Assembly (NCBI GenBank): GCA_900544535.1
Contig: UQVH01000014.1
Span: 1-64,000, forward strand
Reading direction: 5' to 3'
Length of the DNA stretch: 64,000 bases
Origin: an uncultured Bacteroidales bacterium
Lineage (GTDB): Bacteria; Bacteroidota; Bacteroidia; Bacteroidales; Muribaculaceae
Shown: piece by piece, positions 55,683 through 64,000 of the stretch
Layout of the letters: each line of letters starts with the position of its first letter
Numbering within the stretch: the first letter of the stretch is position 1
Notes under the pieces: generated by a model
The model's input: only the letters and a program-made list of their open reading frames with translations
Told to the model about the DNA's origin: nothing
Database searches by the model: none
Made by a program: the position numbers and the translations under genes

Positions 55683-57230
55683 ATGTCATCAACCATACTC
55701 TGGGCCGACGATGAGATCGACCTCCTGAAACCCCACATCCTCTTTCTCAAAGGCAAAGGCTACGACGTCGTGACCGCATGCAGCGGTGCCGACGCACTTG
55801 AACTTGCCTCGCAGCAGAACTTCGACCTTATCATACTCGACGAGAACATGCCAGGCCTGACCGGCCTTGAAACCCTCCAGCGAATCAAGCTCGCCGCGCC
55901 TCACATTCCCGTCATAATGATCACCAAAAGCGAGGAAGAGAACATCATGGACCAGGCGGTAGGCAACAAGATCGCCGACTATCTGATCAAACCCGTCAAC
56001 CCCAATCAGATACTCCTTTCGATCAAGAAAAACCTCCACTCCGAACGCCTCGTCTCGTCGCAGACCGGCAGTGACTACCGCCAGGAGTTCTCACGCATCT
56101 CCACAATGATCGACTCAGCCTCGACCATCGGCGACTGGATGGCACTCTATAAGCTCCTTGTCCACTGGGAAATGCAGCTCTCCGCCGCCGACACGCAGAT
56201 GGACGAGCTTCTCGACATGCAGCGTAAAGATGCCGGAGCGGCGTTCGCAAAATTCATCAAAAACAACTATGCCGGATGGATAGCCGACAAAGATGCTCCC
56301 GGACGCCCGATGATGTCGCCCGACATCTTCAAAAACCGCGTGTTTCCGCTGCTTGACGCCGGCGAAAAGGTATTTTTCATCCTTATCGACAACTTCCGCT
56401 TGGACCAATGGGCCGCGGTCAAACCGCTTTTGGCCGATACATTCAACTTCAGCGAGGAACTTTACTGTTCGATCCTGCCGACAGCGACCCAATATGCCCG
56501 CAATGCGATCTTTTCCGGTCTGATGCCTGTTGACATCGAAAAAATGTTCCCCGATCTGTGGGTTGACGAGGATTCACCCGAAGGCAAAAACCTCAACGAG
56601 TCGCCGATGATAGCCACGCAATTCGAACGCTATCGCCGCCACTGCCGCTTCTCCTATACCAAGATCAACGACTCGGCCGCCGGCGAAAAACTCCTGCGTG
56701 AGTTCTCCAACCTGCTTGAAAACGATCTCAACGTCATCGTCTTCAACTTCATCGACATGCTCTCCCACGCCCGTACCGAATCGCGCATGATCCGCGAACT
56801 CGCCGCCAACAACGCCGCCTATCGCTCGATCTCCGAATCATGGTTCCGCCATTCGCCGGCAATCGAAATTTTCCGTCGCATCGCCGCCAAAGGTTATAAA
56901 ATCGTACTGACCACCGACCACGGCACTGTCCGTGTCGACAACCCTATAAAGGTGGTAGGCGACAAGAACACCAACACCAACCTGCGTTATAAGATAGGAA
57001 AGAATCTCGCCTACAATGCAAAGCAGGTCTATGAGGTGAAGCAGCCGGGTCGTCTGGGTCTGCCCGCTCCCAACGTCTCCTCGACATACATTTTCGCCAC
57101 CGGCCGCGACTTCTTCGCCTATCCCAACAACTACAACTACTACGTTCAGTATTACGACGGCACCTTCCAGCACGGCGGCATCTCACCCGAAGAAATGCTG
57201 ATCCCGCTCATAACACTGACCGCTAAATAA
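55683..57230 (+). CDS. porX: PorX-like response regulator with PglZ (alkaline-phosphatase-fold) domain
   Basis: A 515-aa bifunctional protein. The receiver domain (about 1-120) has acidic pair D9-D10, phospho-acceptor D53 in LIILDENMPG, T81 and K103. A helical linker follows (about 125-200), then a PglZ domain (about 215-515) with FFILIDNFRLDQW, the nucleophile region PTATQYAR (T267 or T269) and TTDHGTVRVDNP (D412-H413). All metal and catalytic sites look intact. In Porphyromonas, PorX controls T9SS gene expression and cleaves cyclic and linear oligonucleotides. It lies directly after the PorW-like gene, same strand, so they form an operon. No sensor kinase PorY is in the window. Confidence 0.9.
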   Translation: MSSTILWADDEIDLLKPHILFLKGKGYDVVTACSGADALELASQQNFDLIILDENMPGLTGLETLQRIKLAAPHIPVIMITKSEEENIMDQAVGNKIADYLIKPVNPNQILLSIKKNLHSERLVSSQTGSDYRQEFSRISTMIDSASTIGDWMALYKLLVHWEMQLSAADTQMDELLDMQRKDAGAAFAKFIKNNYAGWIADKDAPGRPMMSPDIFKNRVFPLLDAGEKVFFILIDNFRLDQWAAVKPLLADTFNFSEELYCSILPTATQYARNAIFSGLMPVDIEKMFPDLWVDEDSPEGKNLNESPMIATQFERYRRHCRFSYTKINDSAAGEKLLREFSNLLENDLNVIVFNFIDMLSHARTESRMIRELAANNAAYRSISESWFRHSPAIEIFRRIAAKGYKIVLTTDHGTVRVDNPIKVVGDKNTNTNLRYKIGKNLAYNAKQVYEVKQPGRLGLPAPNVSSTYIFATGRDFFAYPNNYNYYVQYYDGTFQHGGISPEEMLIPLITLTAK

Positions 57231-57286
57231 CACCCGATCAAAGATATATACATATATAATTAGAATCTATAATAAAGTCTACCGAT

Positions 57287-57724
57287 ATGAAAAAGATAAT
57301 GATTCCCTCCGTCGAGGCCCTTCCGCAGGCCGCACAGGAATTTTTGGCCCTGATGGACGATGCAACCGTCTACACATTCGAAGGCGAGATGGGAGCCGGA
57401 AAGACCACTTTCATCAACGCGCTCTGCCGCGCTCTCGGCGTGGAGGAAGATCCGACCGGATCGCCGACCTTCTCGATCATCAACGAATACCGCTCGGACA
57501 CTACCGCCGAACTCATCTACCACTTCGATCTCTACCGCATCGAGTCGCTCGAACAGGCCTTTGACATAGGCGTCGAAGACTACCTCGACTCAGGCGCCCT
57601 CTGCCTGATCGAATGGCCCGACCGCATCGACGACATACTTCCCGACGACACCGTCAGAGTTAAAATTGAAGTCCTCCCCGACGGCGCCCGCTGCCTGACC
57701 GTCGACAATCCAGCCGAAGCCTGA
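57287..57724 (+). CDS. tsaE: tRNA threonylcarbamoyladenosine biosynthesis ATPase TsaE
   Basis: A 145-aa P-loop ATPase that supports TsaB-TsaD in making t6A37 on ANN-decoding tRNAs. Walker A is GEMGAGKTT (33-41), followed by LGVEEDPTGSPTFSIINEY and the FDLYRIES and IEWPDRI motifs, all conserved. Length is normal. It is 56 bp after porX and 16 bp before birA, in the same transcription direction. Confidence 0.96.
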   Translation: MKKIMIPSVEALPQAAQEFLALMDDATVYTFEGEMGAGKTTFINALCRALGVEEDPTGSPTFSIINEYRSDTTAELIYHFDLYRIESLEQAFDIGVEDYLDSGALCLIEWPDRIDDILPDDTVRVKIEVLPDGARCLTVDNPAEA

Positions 57725-57740
57725 GCCAACGTAACCTGAA

Positions 57741-58481
57741 ATGGAGATCATCGAACTTGAAGAGACAGCTTCGACCAACAGCTGGCTCGCGGACAGAGCG
57801 CGCGAAAGCAGCGAGGGCGTGACTGTACTCTGCCGCCGACAGACAGCCGGGCGCGGACAGCGCGGCAACAGCTGGGAATCCGAACCGGACAAGAACATCA
57901 CAATGTCGCTGCTGCTCAAACCCGCCGGACTCCACCCTTCGCGCCAGTTTTTGGTATCGCAGGCCGTGTCCGTTGCGATAGTCACCGTGCTCTCGCGTTA
58001 TCTTCCGGGACATGAAGTCAGTATCAAGTGGCCCAACGACATCTATGTCGGCGACCGCAAGATCTGCGGCATCCTCATCGAGAATTCCATCACCCAAAGC
58101 GGCATCAACCACTGCATTGTCGGCATGGGGATCAACGTCAACCAGAGCCGTTTCCTCTCCGATGCGCCCAATCCGGTCTCGATGACTATGCTGACGGGCC
58201 GCGAATACCCGCCGCGCGCACTGGCCGAAGAGATTGTCCGCGAGATCCTGCGTGAGACTGCGGCCATCACCGCAGACAACACCGCCGGGTTGCAGAAACG
58301 CTACTCGGCCATGCTCTGGCGCCGCAAAGGCTACTGGCCTTACACCGACAATCTGCGCGGCGAGCGGATCATGGCCCGCATCGCAGGTGTAGCCCCGGAC
58401 GGCATCCTCACCCTGGAGCTGGCCGGCAGCGGAGAGACCCGCAGTTTCGCTTTCAAAGAGGTTGCCGCCTGCCTTGAGTGA
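57741..58481 (+). CDS. birA: Biotin-[acetyl-CoA-carboxylase] ligase
   Basis: A 246-aa ligase that forms biotinyl-AMP and attaches biotin to carboxylase domains. The ATP/biotin loop is GRGQRGNSW (37-45), followed by KWPNDIYVGDRKICGILIE and GMGINVNQ. There is no N-terminal winged-helix DNA-binding domain, so it is the group I (non-repressor) form; the C-terminal SH3-like cap is short. It is co-directional with tsaE (16 bp gap). Confidence 0.95.
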   Translation: MEIIELEETASTNSWLADRARESSEGVTVLCRRQTAGRGQRGNSWESEPDKNITMSLLLKPAGLHPSRQFLVSQAVSVAIVTVLSRYLPGHEVSIKWPNDIYVGDRKICGILIENSITQSGINHCIVGMGINVNQSRFLSDAPNPVSMTMLTGREYPPRALAEEIVREILRETAAITADNTAGLQKRYSAMLWRRKGYWPYTDNLRGERIMARIAGVAPDGILTLELAGSGETRSFAFKEVAACLE

Positions 58482-58552
58482 ACCATCACGCGGGACGGGG
58501 TGTTATAAAGTCATCTGAAAATATTTTATGACACCTTATAAAAGACTGTATT

Positions 58553-58861
58553 ATGAACGATTTCAATGAAATAATCAACAGCGACAAGCCCACTTTGGTC
58601 GACTTTTTCGCAACATGGTGCGGTCCGTGCAAGATGCAGGGCCCAATCCTTGAACAGCTTAAAAACAAGGTAGGCGACGCCGCCAATATAGTCAAGATCG
58701 ACGTTGACCGCAACCCCGATCTCTCGGCCAAATATCAGATCAGAAGCGTCCCGACACTGATCATTTTCAAAAACGGAGAGCCTCAGTGGCGTGCTTCAGG
58801 ACTCCAGCAGCTTGAAATTCTCGAAGACAAACTCCGCATACAGGAGCAGCCGGGCAAATAA
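58553..58861 (+). CDS. trxA: Thioredoxin
   Basis: A 102-aa thioredoxin with active site WCGPC (22-26) and cis-Pro in VPTLIIF. There is no signal peptide, so it is cytoplasmic, a general disulfide reductant used by thioredoxin reductase. A 71-bp gap after birA has no clear promoter. A terminator follows at 58941. The symbol is by function; Bacteroidales carry several thioredoxins. Confidence 0.93.
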   Translation: MNDFNEIINSDKPTLVDFFATWCGPCKMQGPILEQLKNKVGDAANIVKIDVDRNPDLSAKYQIRSVPTLIIFKNGEPQWRASGLQQLEILEDKLRIQEQPGK

Positions 58862-58940
58862 TCGCCCGTCAGAATGGCGGCCGCAAACCGCCCTCATGCA
58901 CGACATTTTAAGCTTCATCCCAATACCGAATAAAGCGAGA

Positions 58941-58987
58941 TGCCCGGTCCGCGCAACCTATGCCACGCGGCCGGGTATTTTTATTTT
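58941..58987 (+). terminator. Rho-independent terminator after thioredoxin
   Basis: CCCGG-CCGCG pairs with CGCGG-CCGGG (58943-58975, one bulged T), then TATTTTTATTTT. Confidence 0.8.
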
Positions 58988-59016
58988 GGAGGATAGATCG
59001 GGATTTCATAAATTTG
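58985..59016 (+). promoter_or_regulatory. Promoter of ilvA
   Basis: -33 TTTG (58985-58988) and -7 TAAATTTG (59009-59016), exactly 20 bp apart. The -33 element overlaps the tail of the preceding terminator. Confidence 0.75.
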
Positions 59017-59043
59017 TGCCCTGATAATCATCCGACATTCATC

Positions 59044-60246
59044 ATGGCTGAAACACTTGAAATTTCCGAAATCTACCGCGCAGCACAGGTGCTCCGCGAT
59101 GTAGCCCGTCATCCCCGCCTTATCGGCGTACCTAAAATCAATCCTGAAGCCGAGGTCTACCTCAAACCTGAAAACCTCCAGCACACCGGCGCGTTCAAAC
59201 TCCGCGGTGCCTACTATAAAATCTCACAGCTTACCCCCGAAGAAAAAGCCCATGGCGTAATCGCCTGCTCGGCCGGCAACCATGCGCAGGGAGTGGCACT
59301 CGCCGCAACCCGCAACGGCATCAAGTCGATCATCTGCCTTCCCGCAGGAGCACCGATCTCCAAAATCGAGGCGACAAAGCGTCTCGGTGCGGAAGTATGT
59401 CTCGTGCCCGGTGTCTACGACGACGCATATCAGAAAGCGCTCGAACTCCAGAAAGAGCACAACTACACTCTGATCCATCCTTTCGACGACCTCAAGGTGA
59501 TAGCCGGACAGGGCACCATCGGCCTTGAAATCCTCGAAGAGATGCCCGATGTCGAGGCTGTCATTGTCCCCATCGGCGGCGGAGGTCTCATCGCAGGCAT
59601 AGCATTCGCCCTCAAGCAGCTCAAACCAGATGTGAAAGTCTACGGCGTCCAGGCCGAAGGCGCTCCCTCGATGTTCCGTTCAGTCAAGGCCGGTGAGCGC
59701 GAACGTCTCGACAAGGTGGCGACCATAGCCGACGGTATCGCCGTTAAGGAACCGGGAGTCAATACTTTCGATTTCTGCTCGAAGTATGTCGACGAGATCG
59801 TGACCGTCAGTGAAGACGAAATCGCCGCTGCCATCCTCGCGCTGATCGAACAGCAGAAACTTGTGGCCGAAGGCGCAGGCGCTGTATCTGTTGCCGCCGC
59901 CATGTTCGACAAGGTTCCCATCAAGGGCAAAAAAACTGTCTGCGTTGTTTCTGGCGGCAACATCGACGTGACCATTCTCAACCGTGTCATTACCCGCGGC
60001 CTCGTCAAGAGCGGACGCAACTGTACTCTCACACTCGACCTCACCGACCAGCCCGGTCAGCTTTCGGGAGTCTGCCGCGTATTGGGCGAAAACGGAGCCA
60101 ACATCATCTCCGTGACCCACGAACGCAACTCGCACATGACCTCCATCAACGGCTGTCTGATCCGTGTCGAAGTCGAGACCCGCAACAACGAGCACATCGA
60201 CATCCTGCGCAACGCCCTCTCCACCGCCGGCTACCACGTAGTCTGA
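59044..60246 (+). CDS. ilvA: Threonine ammonia-lyase (threonine deaminase)
   Basis: A 400-aa PLP enzyme that converts threonine to 2-oxobutanoate, the first step to isoleucine. I chose ATG 59044 (MAETLEISEIYRAA), 28 bp after the -7 box. PLP Lys is K52 in TGAFKLRGA; the glycine-rich phosphate loop GGGGLIAG (about 178-185) and SGGNIDVTI are present. A C-terminal ACT-like domain (about 330-400; LTLDLTDQPGQLSGVCRVL) marks the short TdcB/IlvA form whose activity may be tuned by amino acids. No other ilv genes adjoin it. Confidence 0.93.
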   Translation: MAETLEISEIYRAAQVLRDVARHPRLIGVPKINPEAEVYLKPENLQHTGAFKLRGAYYKISQLTPEEKAHGVIACSAGNHAQGVALAATRNGIKSIICLPAGAPISKIEATKRLGAEVCLVPGVYDDAYQKALELQKEHNYTLIHPFDDLKVIAGQGTIGLEILEEMPDVEAVIVPIGGGGLIAGIAFALKQLKPDVKVYGVQAEGAPSMFRSVKAGERERLDKVATIADGIAVKEPGVNTFDFCSKYVDEIVTVSEDEIAAAILALIEQQKLVAEGAGAVSVAAAMFDKVPIKGKKTVCVVSGGNIDVTILNRVITRGLVKSGRNCTLTLDLTDQPGQLSGVCRVLGENGANIISVTHERNSHMTSINGCLIRVEVETRNNEHIDILRNALSTAGYHVV

Positions 60247-60319
60247 ACCAATCGACCTGAATCAGCCTTATATAAGAGTATAATTCACTATCAACCAGAA
60301 TCCACTCATATAAATATAT

Positions 60320-60859
60320 ATGTATCGACGCTTCAATTATATGCGGCTGCTGCCTGCGGCCGCCCTGCTGTGCGGACTCCTCTCTGTCAGCAGCTGCAAG
60401 ACCAATGAGAACAACTACCGTCAGGCTTATGAGACGGCAGTTGCCAAAAACCGCGAGGCTTCGGGAGTGGATTCGACAATCTATGCGCGCATTCGCAACA
60501 GCGCCCGCACGTCGGACCTCGTTGTCGGCTCGGATTCGCTGCCGATGCGGACCGAATATGTGGGGTACACTGAAAACGGGGGAGCCTCACGCGAGATGCT
60601 GAAACGCTACAATGTGGTTGTCGGACAGTTCAAGCAGGTATTCAACGCCCGCGAAATGCGCGCGCGGCTCCAGGCCAACGGCTACCCGGAAGCCTTCATA
60701 ATCCACACCCGCGAACCGCTCTATTACGTCTGCACCGCAACCTGTCAGAGCGCGGAGGATGCGGCTGCGGCATTCGACAAGATCAGAAACGACAAGTCTA
60801 TCGTGCTCCGTCCGCCGGTTCCTTTCATTCTTCGCCCCGCACATATAGCAAGACAATGA
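60320..60859 (+). CDS. SPOR-domain lipoprotein
   Basis: A 179-aa lipoprotein (lipobox SVSSC at 22-26). Residues about 95-165 form a SPOR domain (YNVVVGQFKQVFNAREMRARL, then FIIHTREPLYYVCTAT), which binds glycan strands stripped of peptide at division septa. Together with the EnvC-like protein in this window it fits the cell-division wall-remodelling set, although the genes are far apart. Starts at 60320 and 60341 are both possible. An unusually strong terminator follows. Confidence 0.85.
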   Translation: MYRRFNYMRLLPAAALLCGLLSVSSCKTNENNYRQAYETAVAKNREASGVDSTIYARIRNSARTSDLVVGSDSLPMRTEYVGYTENGGASREMLKRYNVVVGQFKQVFNAREMRARLQANGYPEAFIIHTREPLYYVCTATCQSAEDAAAAFDKIRNDKSIVLRPPVPFILRPAHIARQ

Positions 60860-60883
60860 CAACCGCCACGCGGTAACAATAAC

Positions 60884-60937
60884 GAAAGCGCCTTCAGGAA
60901 TGCGACACTGAATTGTGTCAGCCCTGAAGGCGCTTTC
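60884..60937. terminator. Strong bidirectional terminator
   Basis: A perfect 15-bp stem, GAAAGCGCCTTCAGG (60884-60898) with CCTGAAGGCGCTTTC (60923-60937), and an inner hairpin GACAC/GTGTC (60904-60919). It lies between the convergent SPOR and S41 genes. Confidence 0.85.
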
Positions 60938-60967
60938 TGTATACGGTTGTGAAGGAGTCCTCTCCCG

Positions 60968-62569
60968 CTATTTCTTCGGAGCGGAAAGATAGGACCGGTA
61001 TAGTGCAGGATCATTGATGATCTCGACGGCAGTCGCAAATGTCGGATCAAGAGGACCTACGACACGCGAATAGGTCGACTGCTCGTAGATGTCACGGCCG
61101 ATCAGACCTTTGATGATGGCCCTCAACAAAGGCTCGGAACGGCGATATTGCTCTTCGTCATACTTGACGCCGTCAGCGGTGCCCCGGTCTATAAGACCCT
61201 GCATGATCTCCGGGGTGACGGTGAATTTCGCGATATAGAGATCTTCTGTCGGATAAGCGCTCTTGATTTTGGCACGGTTGGCGTCGACATAGTTGACAGT
61301 AAAATTGTTGACGGCGCCTTTGGCGATCAGGTCGCGGTAATAGGGCGAATACATCGTCGTGTCGATAGGCACAAACTTGTCGGGCATGATGCCTCCGCCG
61401 CCATAGACCGGACGATGGAGCCGGCGCGTATAGAAGCGCAGCGAATCGGCAAAGTGGTGGATGCTGTCGGCATTGGTAAGCTCACCGGCGTTGAAGCGGT
61501 TGATCATGTCGAGCTGATAGTTCTCGTCATCGCCGTCGACATAAGGCTTCTGTATGCAGCGACCCGACGGGGTGTGGTAGCGTGAGACAGTCAGACGCAT
61601 CATCGAGCCGTCGGGAAAGGGGAAGGGACGCTGCACGAGACCCTTGCCGAAAGTACGGCGGCCGACTATCACAGCGCGGTCGTTGTCCTGAAGGGCACCG
61701 GAAAGAATCTCGCTTGCCGAGGCCGAATACTGGTTGACCATCACCACCACGCGACCGTTGAGGAACGAGCCGTTTTTCTCTGTGACATACTCCGCGGTGC
61801 CGTTCTTAGGAGATTCGGTGTAGACGACAAGATCACCCTTGCGCAGGAACATGTCGGAAATATCAGTCGCGGGACGCATGTAACCGCCGCCGTTGTCAGC
61901 AAGGTCAAGAATCAGGTGACGCATCCCCTTTTTCTTCAGTTTTGCCATGGCGTCGCGCACCTCATCGGCTGTCGCTTCGGCAAAACGGCTGATGCTGATA
62001 TAGCCCACGGAGTCGTTGACCATATAGGAGGTCTCGACACTGTAAATAGGAATATTGTCGCGCACAACGCGGAATTCAAGCAGACCGGGATTACCCTTGC
62101 GCAGGACCTTAAGATTGGCTACGGTGCCTTTCGGACCGCGGAGCACCTTCATGATATCGTTGTTCTTCATCTTGACACCTGAGATTACGGTGTCGTTGCA
62201 GGAGATGATACGGTCGCCGGGAATGATGCCGACCTTTTCGGAGGGGCCGCCCGCCACGGATTCGATGACATAGAGCGTGTCGTTGTTCATCTGAAAGCGG
62301 ATACCGATGCCGGAGAAGTTTCCGTCGAGCGGTTCTGTCAGCTCGCGGGTCTCTTCCGGAGACGAGTATGTCGAGTGTGGATCGAGGGTCTTGAGCATTG
62401 CGACGATAGCCTCTGTTACGACTTTTGCGGTGTCGATCCGGTCGACGTAATACGACTCTATGATCTGTTCGGCATAGCGGAGTTTACGTTCCGGCGTAAA
62501 CTGAATCTGCCCAAGCGAAGTCAGGCAGACGGCAATAAGGAGTATTGTTGAAAAAAACAGTTTTTTCAT
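60968..62569 (-). CDS. S41 family C-terminal processing peptidase
   Basis: A 533-aa exported Ser protease (signal peptide MKKLFFSTILLIAVCLTSLG). A PDZ domain (about 85-165; GIGIRFQ) is followed by the tail-specific protease domain. The catalytic pair is S284 in YSASASEIL and K309 in TFGKG. CtpA-like proteases trim or degrade exported proteins, including peptidoglycan hydrolases, in the periplasm. It is followed on the same strand by nothing within 100 bp; coaD lies 37 bp upstream, so co-transcription with coaD and parE is likely. Confidence 0.93.
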   Translation of the reverse strand: MKKLFFSTILLIAVCLTSLGQIQFTPERKLRYAEQIIESYYVDRIDTAKVVTEAIVAMLKTLDPHSTYSSPEETRELTEPLDGNFSGIGIRFQMNNDTLYVIESVAGGPSEKVGIIPGDRIISCNDTVISGVKMKNNDIMKVLRGPKGTVANLKVLRKGNPGLLEFRVVRDNIPIYSVETSYMVNDSVGYISISRFAEATADEVRDAMAKLKKKGMRHLILDLADNGGGYMRPATDISDMFLRKGDLVVYTESPKNGTAEYVTEKNGSFLNGRVVVMVNQYSASASEILSGALQDNDRAVIVGRRTFGKGLVQRPFPFPDGSMMRLTVSRYHTPSGRCIQKPYVDGDDENYQLDMINRFNAGELTNADSIHHFADSLRFYTRRLHRPVYGGGGIMPDKFVPIDTTMYSPYYRDLIAKGAVNNFTVNYVDANRAKIKSAYPTEDLYIAKFTVTPEIMQGLIDRGTADGVKYDEEQYRRSEPLLRAIIKGLIGRDIYEQSTYSRVVGPLDPTFATAVEIINDPALYRSYLSAPKK

Positions 62570-62606
62570 CTGTTAGGGATTCTGACAAGTATATCTTAGG
62601 GGTTGT

Positions 62607-63062
62607 TTATTTTTCGGTTGCAGGCTGAGGTAGAAATTCGCTGACATCGCGGCCATATGACCGGAGTTCGCGCACCATCGACGAGGATACGGAGGCATAT
62701 TCCGGCAGCGTGAAAAGTAGAAGGGTCTCTATGCCTGAAATACGGCGGTTGATGTCGGCGAGGTTGCGCTCATATTCGAAATCGACTGTCGAACGGACTC
62801 CGCGCAGCATCCAGCGGGCGCCTTCGGCTTCGCAGACGTCGACCGTCAGACCCGAATAGGCGATGACGCTGACTTTCGGTTCGGAGGCATAGAGGGAACG
62901 TATAGCTTCGACCCGCTGTGCAGTCTCGTCGCCGCTGTCCTTGTGTGCATTGACCCCGACGGCTATGACCACGCGGTCGAACAGCGGCAGTACGCGCGCG
63001 ACCAGCGACTGATGGCCCACCGTGAAGGGGTTGAATGAACCGGGAAACAGAATTGTGTGCAT
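62607..63062 (-). CDS. coaD: Phosphopantetheine adenylyltransferase
   Basis: A 151-aa nucleotidyltransferase catalysing the fourth step of CoA synthesis. The T/HxGH motif is T14-V-G-H17 (PGSFNPFTVGHQSL), and the family segment WMLRGVRSTVDFEYERNLADIN is present, as is the C-terminal SSSMVREL. It starts 7 bp after the parE stop, so it is in the same operon. Confidence 0.97.
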   Translation of the reverse strand: MHTILFPGSFNPFTVGHQSLVARVLPLFDRVVIAVGVNAHKDSGDETAQRVEAIRSLYASEPKVSVIAYSGLTVDVCEAEGARWMLRGVRSTVDFEYERNLADINRRISGIETLLLFTLPEYASVSSSMVRELRSYGRDVSEFLPQPATEK

Positions 63063-63069
63063 AGTCTTT

Positions 63070-64000
63070 TTATCCTATCTGGGAGTCATCCTCAACAACA
63101 AGGTTGTCGATGATAAAGTTCTGACGCTCCATAGTGTTCTTGCCCATGTAGAATTCGAGCAGTTCGGCCACGGCGTCCTCCTTGCGGAGCGTGACGCGGT
63201 CGAGACGCATGTCGGGACCGATGAAGCCGCGGAATTCCTCAGGAGAGATCTCGCCGAGACCTTTGAATCGGGTGATCTCCGCATTGTCTCCGAGCTTTTC
63301 GATAGCGGCCACGCGCTCCTCGTCAGTGTAGCAGTAGTAAGTGTCCTCGGTGGTTCCTGCCGATCCGCGGGCGCCGCGCTTGGTGGTCTTGTGATTGCGC
63401 ACACGGAAGAGTGGTGTCTGGAGCACGTAGAGATGGCCTTTCTTGATCATGTCCGGGAAGAACTGGAGGAAGAATGTCAGCAGCAGCAGACGTATGTGCA
63501 TACCGTCGACATCGGCATCGGTGGCGATGATCACGTTGTTGTAGCGCAGACCGTCGATCCCCTCCTCGATGTTCAGAGCGGCCTGGAGGAGGTTGAACTC
63601 ATCGTTCTCGTAGAGGATCTTGGCCGGAACACCGTAGGAGTTTTTCGGCTTGCCTCGCAGCGAGAACACGGCCTGGGTCTCGACGTTGCGGATCTTAGTG
63701 ATCGAACCGGCTGCTGAATCACCCTCGGTGATGAAGATCGACGATGCGAGTTTCTTCTCTTCGTTTCCACGTGTGTCGTTGAGATGCACACGGCAGTCAA
63801 GGAGCTTTTTGTTGTGTAGGTTGGCCTTTTTCTGCTTCTCGCGGGCAAGTTTGGTGATGCCGGCCATTGCCTTACGGTCGCGCTCGCTCTCCTGGACTTT
63901 TTTCAGGATGATGTCGGCGATGTCAGTATTGCGGTGGAGATAGTTGTCAAGTTCGGTCTTGATAAAGTCCCCAACGAATTTAGCCACGGTGGGACCATCG
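63070..64000 (-). CDS. parE: DNA topoisomerase IV subunit B (C-terminal part)
   Basis: The gene enters from the right edge; 310 codons of the C-terminal part are seen. The TOPRIM motif is EGDSAAGS (GyrB would read EGDSAGGSA), followed by SLRGKP, ATDADVDG (Mg-binding Asp cluster), and RFKGLGEI, which is typical of ParE. The frame continues past 63987 (GTG there is an internal Val) to the window end, so the N-terminal ATPase part lies outside. It is followed by coaD and the S41 protease on the same strand. Confidence 0.93.
   Translation of the reverse strand, partial: DGPTVAKFVGDFIKTELDNYLHRNTDIADIILKKVQESERDRKAMAGITKLAREKQKKANLHNKKLLDCRVHLNDTRGNEEKKLASSIFITEGDSAAGSITKIRNVETQAVFSLRGKPKNSYGVPAKILYENDEFNLLQAALNIEEGIDGLRYNNVIIATDADVDGMHIRLLLLTFFLQFFPDMIKKGHLYVLQTPLFRVRNHKTTKRGARGSAGTTEDTYYCYTDEERVAAIEKLGDNAEITRFKGLGEISPEEFRGFIGPDMRLDRVTLRKEDAVAELLEFYMGKNTMERQNFIIDNLVVEDDSQIG

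Overview
The window comes from a gut-type member of the Bacteroidales, most likely a Muribaculaceae relative. Many genes are preceded by the Bacteroidota -7 box TAnnTTTG, often with TTTG about 20 bp upstream. There are numerous lipoproteins, a TonB-dependent receptor operon, DUF-family proteins typical of the phylum (DUF4292, DUF3256, DUF1573, DUF5689), a GH95 fucosidase and PorX/PorW homologues. The DNA is GC-rich in coding regions; the first 1.1 kb, a capsule-type locus, is visibly more AT-rich.

Layout. 1-1160: the 5' end of a surface polysaccharide locus reading leftward (wza-like export lipoprotein, UpxY-type antiterminator). Its promoter lies between two 16-bp inverted repeats, which suggests an invertible promoter facing the genes in this read. 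A tRNA-Leu follows. 1.3-12.9 kb: M16 peptidase, valS, then dut, a TPR protein, a DUF4292 lipoprotein, an EnvC-like LytM protein, a DEAD-box helicase and a DUF3256 protein. 13.2-25.3 kb: periplasmic PPIase, OstA-like protein, mutL, an Lnb-type protein, a degenerate alkaline-phosphatase-fold protein, secA and a small lipoprotein. This is largely envelope biogenesis plus mismatch repair.

25.4-34.9 kb: leftward cluster of endonuclease/exonuclease/phosphatase, cytidylate-kinase-like protein, TonB-dependent receptor and two large DUF5689 lipoproteins. It has no SusD, and I infer an outer-membrane uptake system whose substrate may be nucleic acid or phosphoester. 35.3-50.3 kb: malic enzyme, a His-rich mini-lipoprotein, a DUF1573 pair, meaB, a CPA2 antiporter, GH95 fucosidase, U32 protein, SanA/YdcF-like protein, an aminotransferase and a GlmU-like protein. 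50.5-50.8 kb: a strong candidate structured RNA with its own promoter and terminator, possibly the Bacteroidales 6S RNA.

50.8-60.9 kb: an AAA/DUF4143 ATPase preceded by four phased 26-bp repeats with dyad symmetry, then porW/sprE-like, porX-like, tsaE, birA, thioredoxin, ilvA and a SPOR lipoprotein. 61-64 kb: S41 protease, coaD and the C-terminal part of parE, cut by the window edge.

Most of the window is housekeeping. The less ordinary parts are the capsule promoter switch, the phased repeats at 52.2 kb, the candidate RNA at 50.5 kb, the SusD-less DUF5689 receptor cluster, the PorW-PorX pair, and degenerate enzymes (LytM, alkaline phosphatase fold).
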